From Toxorhynchites rutilus septentrionalis (lineage: Eukaryota; Arthropoda; Insecta; Diptera; Culicidae), in assembly GCF_029784135.1 (NCBI RefSeq), contig NC_073746.1, forward strand, positions 56,642,097 to 56,706,096: a DNA stretch of 64,000 nucleotides, written 5' to 3'. The notes beneath the pieces are model-generated. The model did no database searches. It was not told the DNA's origin and was given only the letters and a program-made list of their open reading frames with translations. Positions 35,276 to 46,300 of this stretch are shown here, in pieces. Position 1 is the first letter of the stretch; every line of letters starts with the position of its first letter. A program made the position numbers and the translations under genes.

Positions 35276-36205
35276 ATCCGGGGGTAAATTGATCATCGAG
35301 GTGAAATTGATCGAACGTATTACCAGTGGCGTCGAGTGAAGCTTTTGCACCCGGGGCGAAAAAGTCGATTTCCACCCCCACCCCCCCTCAGAAATCATAT
35401 TTATCCAATTTCTTCATGTAAATACGGTTCATTTTGCACCCTTAAATCCGTGCACCCGGCGGCGGTCCGCACCTCCGCACCCCCCCCAGTCGACGCCACT
35501 GCGTATTACTGAAAACAAACATAATTTTCAGAGGTATTATGAAATTTAATTTTAAACTTTTTTAATCCGACATTCTTTTTGTCAATGGCTCCCAACGAAT
35601 CACTTATTAAATTGTATGAAAATTAATAGTTTCTGAATGTCATTTTCGTTTCCATTTTTAACTATGGTAGAGAAACATATTTTCAGAACATCAAAGCAAT
35701 ATTTAGGAGTTCGGTTCCTTTAAACCTATGTAACTGAGCCTGTAAAAATAAACGATTTAAATAAAAAAAAAGCAATATTTATAGACGCTAAACATATTAA
35801 TTAACTTCTAGCCGATACTTGATGAGTTGATTAAGTAATCAAATACTTGTAGAAACTGTTTTACAAAAAAAGCAACACGAATGACCATATCCGAATCCCT
35901 TTATGCGACATATCGCACGTCTTATTTTGTGAAAATTAGCTCATCGGTGACCATTTCAAGTTTTTGGCCACATTAGGATAACCCAAATGGTCTCCGGATG
36001 ACCCGAAGATCAGTGTTTAAATCGAGCTATGGAGACGCATGACCACACCTTTAGGTGGATTAAATAGTATTTTTGTATCCTCAAACCCTTGAATTATTGT
36101 TTGAATGATCGCAGTTGAAGAAATAATTGAATTTCTATACATTTTTGTGTATATGACACTATAAAATCCTGAAAAACATAGATTGATCAATTTCACCCCG
36201 AAGCT
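35275..36205. repeat. GGGGGTAAATTGATC inverted-repeat element (host of the hAT MITE)
   Basis: The left motif GTCATCCGGGGGTAAATTGA (35274) and the right motif TTGATCAATTTCACCCCG (36183-36200) are imperfectly inverted. The intervening 0.9 kb has no coding signal. A MITE is likely but its ends are decayed. Confidence 0.5.
35324..35501. mobile_element. hAT-type MITE (CAGTGGCGTCGA termini)
   Basis: CAGTGGCGTCGA at the left and TCGACGCCACTG at the right are perfect inverted repeats. CGTATTAC is duplicated at 35316-35323 and 35502-35509. It is 178 bp, with C-rich and CACCCGG-containing arms. It sits inside another repeat that has CCGGGGGTAAATTGATCA on the left and TTGATCAATTTCACCCCG near 36183 on the right. 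Confidence 0.93.
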
Positions 36206-36299
36206 CCATTTTGAAATTTTCCGCTAAAAATTCTCGAAATTAACGATTAACGCGTTTCTATGGTAGTTCGACACTCCTCCCCCTCTCTAAAGGGGGGCC

Positions 36300-37033
36300 A
36301 TACAAATGAAACACAAACTTCTGCATAACTCGAGAACTAATTAGGCAAATTGAGACAAAATTTGGGAAGTGAGGGTTTTTGGGTACGAGAAATGTTTCGA
36401 TGATGGTATGAAACCATTCCTTCTCTGGAAAGGAGAGGGGGTCCCATAAAAATAATGCACATATCCATGATATCCAAACATGACAATTGAAAATTTTCGG
36501 AAAACTCTGAAGGAATATGGGAAAATTCGAAAAATTCATTTCGCTTATGTTCTACTATTACTTAGTGACAAGCGTTGATAGTTCATTTGATGTTTGCGCT
36601 AATGAAATTGATCTTTGTCCGAAAGTGGAAATGGATTTTAATGTGATAAAACGCATTCCTATATCTTCTTCTATCTATATAAATAAAAAGGAATCTCCGA
36701 ATGTGTTGATAACAGCAAAATTGGAGAAAGGAATCCCATTTTAAAGCTGTCTTCATTCTATCATATTTCCTGTATCAAACATTTATTCCATGTAACGGAG
36801 GAACATATTATTTGCAAGTGGATGTAAAATCTTGCACGAGAATTGTGTCTGAAAATAATCTAATATTTTAATGTCGAGTTTTGGTAGAAGTACTGGAATT
36901 TTATAGTAAAAAACTGATTTTAAAGTGTAGATTAGAAGATCATTAAATGAACAGTTCTGCAATTGGATGTTGGACGTGGATGTGATAACGAAAATTAAAT
37001 TTTGGGCGGGACCAAGTTTGCCGGGTGAGCTAG
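36300..37033 (+). mobile_element. Helitron-like non-autonomous element or composite
   Basis: It contains CTATCTATATAAATAAAAA (36671), which resembles the 5' region of insect Helitron derivatives. It ends with GGACCAAGTTTGCCGGGTGA, then CTAG and T at 37030-37034, a Helitron-like 3' end. The part 36310-36870 is shared with 41600-42000, including TAACTCGAGAACTAAT and TGGATTTTAATGTGATAAA. The shared homology begins upstream of the putative 5' end, so the true boundaries are uncertain. Confidence 0.55.
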
Positions 37034-37111
37034 TGGTGCATAAAAGCAGACAAGAGACTGAGTTATTTGGGGTGAATCAAACGAAATGCTTTGCTTGCTA
37101 TTTTAAGGCGA

Positions 37112-37117
37112 TTTATT
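37112..37117 (-). terminator. Putative poly(A) signal of the CEP350-like gene
   Basis: AATAAA on the minus strand, about 275 bp downstream of the stop codon at 37391. It is the first good hexamer seen in that direction. Confidence 0.4.
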
Positions 37118-37390
37118 TGTCCATAATGTAAAATGCGGTCGTTCATATTGCTTACATTGTAAAATTTTAAGTCACTAACCGTCGCAACATTCTTTCCGTG
37201 TTGCAATAAAAAGAAAACATCATTAAAATTGAGCAAAATCAAAGACGAAAGTTACCCAGGTAAGTGTGATAATAATACTCGGGGTTTTGTAACATGCGAT
37301 TCGTTCTAACAATACATTTTTTACAGCTAAATAGATTAAAGTCGATGTATAAAATTTAAATGCACTTGAACGTGGAAACAAATATTATCA

Positions 37391-40300
37391 CTATTTTTCC
37401 ACCACCTTTTCGTTCTTCTCCTTCCAGGCACTTTCGATGTCACCCAGAGCTTCCCACAATAGCGTTTTCGTTATCTCATCCACAATGCGTTCCTTCACCT
37501 CGATCTCCTCCCGATCGAAGTTGGTCCAGCGGGCTTCCTCGTCGAACATTTCCTGGGCCAGGATCTCATCCACGTGGTCCCGCTTCCGCTTGGCGGTGCC
37601 GCCTGCGAACGCCAGAAATGGCATCGGGCAGTGGTGCAGATTCTGATGCTGTTGCTGCTGCAGCAAACTTTCCTCGTTGAGGATCTTTTTGATTTTACGC
37701 TTCATGTGATCCTGGAGACTGCCCAGTCGATCCGGTGGATTGTAGAAGGCGAGCGGTCGCTTGTCATGCTTGGCGGTGCGAAAGGAAACATCCGGCGGTG
37801 GAGGACGTAAGTCAGCGTACATTTCTTTGCACATATCCAGTATGAGCTTCTCGTAGATGTTGGTCACGTGATCGGAGTTGAGCTTTTCAGAGGGAACATC
37901 TCCGAGAAAGAGCTCTTTCGTGCGGGTTTCGATGAGATCGTCAATGCGGGACTCTGGGGGGAAAATTAAAGCCAACGGACTGCCGTTCGCCGGTGGAATG
38001 TATGGTGGCGGTGGCTTGTTAGGGATTTCCCGGAATAGAACAACTTGCTGTTCAAGTTGTTTAATTTCCTGTTCGATTTGGAGTTGCTGACGACGGAGCA
38101 CCTCAGCTTCATTTATGATATCTGGCATTCGGCTGGCAACGGCGGCGGTTGTAGAAGGTATATTAGAACCATGCCCTGAATTGCTTATGTACGCATAATT
38201 CGTTATTGTTGGGGTTGATGGACCCGCAATGTTCAACGCAAGCGTTTGCATTTTAGTGTCGTTGTCATCTAATTTTGGGCTATCCGACGGAGACTTCTCC
38301 TTAAGGACACGATCCGAAATAGTTTTCTCATCAGAACTTTCTTCAGTGGGCAGTTTATCAGTACTCGAAGAACTGACTGACTCACTTTCAGGCGAATTTC
38401 GTTCCTGACTCTTAGGTACCTCTGGCGAAAGCATCAAAGGGATGCGTTCAAAGCTTTCATTCAGTTCCCCCAAGTTTTCATTCAAACTGATAAGCCGCTT
38501 CTCCAATTCAGAAGCAACGGCCGTTCTATTCACTGTTTTTCCAATTGCGATTTCATTGTACTCCGTTTCCGTTTCCTCGGCGGTTGTTGGAGTCGTCATC
38601 GATGACGTCGGGGTGCTGCTGCTTGCCTCCTCCAGGGATGCCCCGTCAGCAATATCATCCTCCGATATTTGTTGCGCCGATTGTAAGTTCGACTCCGAAT
38701 GCGATTCGTCCAGAAGGGAATCGGTCATAAGAGCTGGAAGCGAGATATCCTCGATTAGAAGCTGGGCTTCGTCCGTACCCGAAGAAATTTCGCATTCCTC
38801 TGACGGAACTGGAAGGTCGAAAGTTGTGGAATAGCTTTCGGACTCGTTTCGGTTTTCTTGGGGTGATTTGGAGCTGTGTTCTTCCTTCTCTATGGTATGA
38901 AACTCCACCGAGTCGAACGAATGTTCGTTCTTGGAGGTGCTGTGGGTTTTCGTAGTTGACGAAAGAATACTGTTGTTGTTTCCAAGATCCTCGCTAATTT
39001 CACTAAAATTTATCAAATTACCGCGATCGATTTGATCTCCAATTTCGTTTGGCTCAACATTGGACGGACTGCAAATGGTACGGTTTACTTCGCTTGTTTC
39101 CGGAACAGATTCGGAAACTAGAAAAGTCCCGTGCGGTGAACTTTTCTCAGTTGTTTTCACAGAATTATTTGTACTGTTTGTGCTTTCATTGTTCCGATCG
39201 TGGAAACTTGTGCCAAGTAAGCTTGTGTCTCTGCTGCTAGCGCTCACAGAACTATGCCTCCCACTGACCGATAAATCCAGCAATGTCTTCTTTACGACGC
39301 CGTCATTCCTAAAACTTCCCAAAACCCGTATTTTGGCATCTTCGTACAATCTCTCTAAGCACGCCTTCGTCAGGGTATATTTTTTACCCGGCTCGTATTT
39401 GTTTTCCTTCACCCCTGTGAGACGATGCCAGAGTCGATTCAGTTTACTCCCAGCCGCCCGAACCTCGTTCGTCCCATCATCATCCGTTGTCCCGCTGCTA
39501 CCCGGCGTCGATGATTTGTCCGGAATTTGCTGCAACGTCTGCAGGCTGTTTTCGATGCTCCGAATTCGTCCCATAGCTTTCTCGTGGATTTCGGCCGAGC
39601 GATCTTCGGTGGTGATTTTTTGTCGGTTATGTTGGAGGAGATTTCTCTCGATGTCGAAAATCTCCTGTTCCTCACGTTCCAACTTCTGGTGCCACTCGAG
39701 CAGTGTCTGCATGTGTTGGCGGCGCTTCTGCAACTCTTGCTCACGCCGCTGGAGGATGCTGGAAGTAAAGGGAAAGTAAAGTGAAATTTAGGGTAAAACT
39801 AGTTTAGAGTGTAATGTTTTCATGTGCTAAATTTCGTCACAATCTGTCAAGTGGTTATCGAGATGGCTTCCAAACAAGAAGTGCTGCGACAAAAAATTAC
39901 TGGCCCGGTCGTGGAAAATCCAGGCCAGTTCCACGTGTGGATCTCGAAACAGTTGGGAATCGATCATTCGACCTTGTTCCGTGTGGTAAATACGTTCAGG
40001 GAGACCCAGACAATCCAGCGGCGTGCTTCATATCTTCATGGTAAGGACCGAACTGATAAACAGAATACGGTGGCCACCGCGAGTGGTTGGTGCAGTTGAA
40101 AAGTATCGTAATTGGAGGTGAGACGTACATTAAAGCGGACGCAAAGCATATCCCCGGCCTGGAGTTTTTCGTCGACAAGAATCTTCCGGAAGAAGAAGGT
40201 CACAAATTTGTCAAGAAGTACATGGTGTGGCAGGCAATCTGTGGTGCGGCAAACTCAGCAAGCTGTACATAACGAGCGATACCATCAACGACCAAATATA

Positions 40301-43300
40301 GCAAAAAGAACTATAAACTAATCGGAAAGAAGAAAGTCGTTATAAATTCTTCTCTTCGATAAAAGACCCGAAAAACACCCAACAACTGCATGAAATGTAA
40401 AAAATATGTTTGTTTCGAGCATGCAGTTATGCTATGTTCTGATTCTTACTCCAATGAAACCACAATCGATTAATACGTTTTCAAGTTATTCTATAGCTCT
40501 TTATACTTCCATGAATTATATTCTGTTGCTTACTTTTAATTGATAACAGTGAAAAATTCGAATTTCGTTATTTGTGTTGGAGTATCAAAAATTACTCTAA
40601 GTTACTATTACGCGAGTACAGGAGGGTTAAGGGAGTAGTTTGAATAAACCAACTTTGCAAAAACATAGCTAATGGGCCTGATCACGAACGTCATCTCACG
40701 GTGGAAATCAGATGGAAATCAGGTTGTATGCAATGTAATATACACTTTCTTCCATTTTCACCACTTCACTTCGTTCGTGATCAGGCCCAATATGTGTTTA
40801 TTCCCTAAGAGTTGCAAAAATATCCGATAAAAAATCATTTTTTGGTGGTCATTTTTGTTCATTGCATTTTCTTTTGCGTACGGTGTTTATAGTTACACGC
40901 CATTCGCCTGTAACCATTTTGAGTCATCTTGATCTTAATAAATCATATTACTTAGTGTGGCGCGTCATGAAAGTCAGGGCCTACTCCAGAGACCGATTGG
41001 ATATAATAAGTTATAACGTTTAAATTGAGTGGAGGCTCAAAAAGTGGTGTAACAAGCAGAAGCGACATAACCAAGGTAAAGCAGTGGTTGATTACCCAGC
41101 AGACTACGATTTCGGAAGTCCGGAGTTCCGGGAGCAAAACTACCCTCATGGTTATCCCGTCTGCCGATAAAAGTGCGATTCACATACAAAATCCACGTCA
41201 CGTTCACGTTCCGTCCCGTCACGTTGCGTTAATTATTCTTCCAAGTAGTTCTTATGCAAACATTCACATACACCGGCAACGGCAACTTCGACTTACCGTT
41301 GCTGGTGTATGTGAATGCTTCAATAGGAATTGCATGGAAGAATAATTGACGCAACGTGACGTGACGGAACGTGAACGTGACGTGATATTGTATGTGAATC
41401 GCGCTAAAGGATAACCAGAACCAGATATCCAGATCGGTTCATGGAGATTTATGAACTTCAAATGGGCTACTCTATGTGAGTTTCCCAAAAAAAAAAACGG
41501 CGAATGGCTGAACATCCTCTCCACTGTTTGAAGCGCCGACAGAGTGCGATTGATCAAACGCATAGTGATTTTCCGGTTTTCAAAAAACTCAAATTTTAAC
41601 AAATTTCTGCATAACTCGAGAACTAATCAAGGGAATCGAGCCAAATTTGGCATGTGGAGGTTTTAGGGGGCATGAAACGTTTCTACGGTGAATCGACGCA
41701 ATTACATAGTGTCAAGCGTTGTTAGTCCATTTGATGTTTGCGGTAACGAAATTGATCTTCGAAAGTGGAAATGGATTTTAATGTGATAAAACGCACTCCT
41801 ATATCGTCTTCTATCTATATAAATAAAAATGAATCGAATGTGTTGATAAAAGCAAAACTCGAGAAAGGAATTGTCCGATTAAGGGCTGTCTTCATTCTAT
41901 CATATTTTCTGTATCAAACATTTACTCCATGTAACGAAGAAACATGTTATTTACAAGTGGATAAAAAATCTTGCACGAGAATTGTGTTGAAAATAATCTG
42001 ACACTGAAGCGGCATTAAGCGATATTCATACCATTGAGCTATTTCTCTCGAATATCGACTCAGAATCTTCTCGAGTCAATTAATTTGAGGGCAGTATTCT
42101 AGTCTGGAAATTTGAAAAAAAATTAAAAAAAATCTTCATATTTTTTACCGAGTTAGAGCCATTTTAGTGATGCGGTATCTAACCTGGTACGGTCATCTAA
42201 TTGAACTTCGAACGCGTTTTTCTCGAAACTAGTTTTTTTCAAACTGGCGTACACGATATCTCAAGTTCTACTGAACCGATTCATGTCGAATTTATATGAA
42301 TACAATCTGCATGCATCCTTCTATCGCATGGACCATAGAAAAATGACATTTTTTTACTCTTTGTATTTTTAAAAAATCGGGAAGAAGTGTTCGTTTCAAA
42401 TCTCATTTTTTTCTTTAAACGAAAATTATTAAAAAATCGGCGAAAGTCTTCGAACAATAAATTTTCTCTGAGAACTTCATTGGAAACTGAATCAAATGTA
42501 CCTTTGATATCAGAAAATACAGAAACTATTTGCTCTTTGTGGGCAAACGCGATTTGGATTTCATTTCGGGAGAGAACTTTTCTGCGGAAACCAAATTGTG
42601 CCTCTGACAACGAATTGTTCGACTCGGACCACTTGCCCAAACCATGTAGGAAAAATGGGGGCATAGTAGTCACCCATTCCCAGCGTCCACATATCGATTC
42701 AATTCCCGTTTCTCGAAGAATATTATAGTTCAACTCATTGTTCTTTAAGATAGCAAACGGTTCTCATTATAAAAATTCGAAATAGTACATTGAAAATTCG
42801 AACATTTTTTTTGCTTGGAGGTAAAGTGGTCACCTAGTGGGGGCAAAGTGGTCACTCGCTCATATAAAGCTATATTGGATAGATTTATGCGTTTTTTTCG
42901 TCCAAATTTGTTGAAATTGTATTTGATATGGTAGGTACATGTATGGAATACGCTTGGCCTAGAGTCTCAATATAAATTTTCTCATGCATACAAAACCGTA
43001 GTAAGAAACACAAAACTTTCCGCATAATGAGGCTTGGTTTAGTTGGAGTCGCATATTTATCCAGGGTCAAAGCCACAAAAGGATCTTCTTCAAGAGCAGA
43101 ATGTGATGAGGTATATCAACTTTAGTCAACAGAACATTGTAAGTTTTTATTCACCTATGACCACTTTGCCCCCAAACATCAAAGTAATTTCTATGCTAAT
43201 TAATCGCTGAGATTAAACAAAATATACGTTCACTTCTCCCAGAATATGTTAACAGTCGTCCAAACTGATGATTTGTCCAATATATCAGTTTGAATAAACT

Positions 43301-46300
43301 AAATTCCACGAAAAATTCTTTAAATACTATGCGCACAGAACTACGGCCGAATGGCTATCGAGAGAGCAATTTCTGTTTTTATTTATATTTTGATATCCGA
43401 CAACTCTACCGAAGTACAGGGTGACTCAAAAGACATTAAATTCTCCAAACATAAGATGGCTATCAATATGACATCTATAGTCAATAGTTATACTACCAAA
43501 CAAGCAGGTGACCACTTTGCCCCCCGTGACCAATTTGCCATCACTGCCCTAGAACCATTTTCTAACATTCTCTAACAATTTTCGAATACAGGATAACACT
43601 GTAATGCGCAATCCAGCTTGTTGGGTTTACGTATGGGTATCACTCACTCGTTCAGTCTGACGGAAAAATATTCATCTCCAAAATCCCATTGAACAAGTTT
43701 AGCAAAATCCTCGTGATCACTCTACTTGATATTTAGGGAACGACACTTTGGCCTGGAAATGAATCTTTCTTGTAAAATAGAGTATCTAACGATCAGAGTA
43801 TTCCTTTTCTTCATTTGTCTGGTTCTAGTCACAAATTTTTCCTGGATGTTCTCCAAAGAATTTTTAAAGCAGTCAATCTTGAAAAGCCTTTTAAGTATTG
43901 TCGAAGATATTCAAACTTTCCCATTTCAATCAAAATTCTGAGTTTGGCTTCCAAAAGTTCGGTAACTCCAAACCCATTTGGCTTTACCAAAATTTATTAA
44001 ATTTTCAAAAACGGATGACTTTTTAAGATGAATCTCAGAGCACTGCTTATTCCACCAAAGTAATGAGGAACGTCGTTGGGAAGTGACAGAAGATGCACGT
44101 TTCATTCAAGCTTGGAGAACGCTTTCATAGATCAAGCCAGATATAAATTCATACTTTTCGAGGGGCTGAAGTTTCTGCATCGAAACGATTGCTTCAGATA
44201 TTATTTTCACAAATTTCTTTCAATATCTAAAGTGTTTTCCCACAAAGATCCGAGGCTTCGGCATGTCCTCGACAATATCAGAGAATTGATTGCGGTTTGG
44301 AATCTGGATTGTGGAATCCTGAATTGTTCCTATCCAAAATGTGAACGAAATACAAAACGAACTATCACAAAATACTTACTCTTCTAAGCTTTCGCTGGGT
44401 TCCAATTCCACACCGCGCACCGCGGTCAACTGCAGCTGGGAGCTTGTGATTTTCGTCGTAGCGCTGGCCACTTCCTGCTTCCGGCATAACTCCGATGCTG
44501 TAACCCTACTGCTCGCGGGAGATGACGCCTCGTTTCTAGCACTGACTATCGAGGATCGTCTAAGCGAGATTGAATGACCATTCGACGTTAGCGAATTTAG
44601 CTGTTCTATAGACTTGGGAGTCAGCGAGGTGCGACTGTTTGATCCCTTGGATGCCTCTTGTTCGGTCCGCTTGAATCTGCAAACAAGGAAAAAGAGTATT
44701 AATAAATCGGCAAATAGTTCCAATCCTGTCACAATCGTGTTACCTATCCAACTCGGCACGTTCTTTTTCTAGCCGCACAAGGATGGCTCGTTGCTTTTTC
44801 TTCACGATCGATATCTGCTCGGTTAAGCCGTGCTCGCGGTAGCGCTGCTTTTGCAATTCAAGCCATGCCAGCTGTCCCTTGGTTCGATCCAGCAGAGCCT
44901 TTTCCTTCATCCGAATGCGGGCAGCCATTTGTTCACTTTTCGACTTTTCGTTCCTAATCAGGAGGTCATACTGTTAATTAAAAAAACAATCATTAGCTCT
45001 TGAAAATGTAAAAAATCATAGCCAAATTTACCATTCCAATCGATGAGTAACTAAGGTTCGCTTCAGAAATCGTGGTGGACAGAACCGATATTTCCAAATC
45101 CGTCCGATTGAGCACCGCAAAAATGTCACTCCCCATAGTGGTGTCATTCAGCTGCACATCCTTCTCACTGATGGATTCGGCCGGATCGAGTGCCTCCAGT
45201 TCCGAGCAGGAACTGGAGCTTGTTGCCACCTTGATGAACTCCATCTTGTCGTCATCAGTGTTCACTTTTTCCGGATTGAACCTATTCGAAGCGTCACTTT
45301 TTTCCGATATTTTAAAGCTAATCGACTCCACACTTTTTGGTCGGTGTGTTTCATCACGCAGTGAATTTGCCTGCTCTCCAGCTCCTTCGCTGATTTGCGT
45401 TTCGATGCTCCCGGAACTGCTTACCTTTTCCGGTTTCTCTGGAGTGGGTTCTCTCGATCGTTCCAGCTTTCGGCGTCTCAAGCTCTCCTCAAAAGAGGGC
45501 AGATATTCTTCCGGCATGGGCGGATTTGTGTTGTGACTATCGGACAAGCTGAACGATCTGGAATCACTGGATTGCGACTTGCTGGGACTCTCTTCTGGAC
45601 TGCTACCGGCAGCCGTTGTTGTAGATGGGGTTGTTGCCGAGGCCGTTGCAGTAGTGGTGGTGTCCGCTGCTTCAGATGATGTTCTCGATTTGGATGTTTT
45701 GCCGTCGGGCGTCGACCCCGTTGAGCCAGATCCTTCGGACGGCGAGGAGCGAGTAGTTTGGGCTTCATGGGAACGCTCGAAATCCTCGCTGTATTTGGAA
45801 TTGACCGAAGCATTGGTGTTCACGACGGACTGATTGGGCGTGGTTTGAGTTATTCCGTCGCGAATTTTGATAGGCTCGACCCGCGCTGGAGGATTTTTGA
45901 GGGTGGAATACAGCTGCTGGTTCACTTCGATTACCTGCGAGAGGCTACGATTGAATGCTTCCAACATTTTGTGATACTCCGCTTCGGGTGTGGACTTATC
46001 GTGCGGTTGGGAGGGCTTCCGCAAAAAATTGTACTGCTTTTCTGATGTGTTATCACTGAGCTGACTTTGAGATAGATTTGCTTGGACATTTCGACCATAG
46101 AAGGAGACTCTATCGGGGATGAGGTCCGCATCGGGCATATCTGTACCTCGATGGAAATTAATGCTTCGCTCCAGAAGCGAACTGTTCGCAGTGATTTTGA
46201 GATTCGAGATTCGATCCACCGAAAGAGGGCTTATGGGAGCTGGAGCTGCTTGTTGAGCATCTTCTTTAGAACCAATTTTGGTGCTACTGAGTGGGGGCAG

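Larger units (their letters stand above)
39759..44379 (-). other. Large intron of the CEP350-like gene
   Basis: The donor (minus strand) GTAAGT is at 44379-44374 and the acceptor TTCCAG ends at 39759. It contains an ITmD37E relic, a 115-bp foldback MITE, the second AGTGCGATTC MITE, a Helitron-like repeat, an RT fragment and the GGGGGCAAAGTGGTCAC repeat. All are listed separately. Confidence 0.85.

Noticed and set aside
39060..39779. 239-codon plus-strand frame
   Set aside because: It is antisense to exon 6 of the CEP350-like gene, which has correct splice sites and a conserved product.
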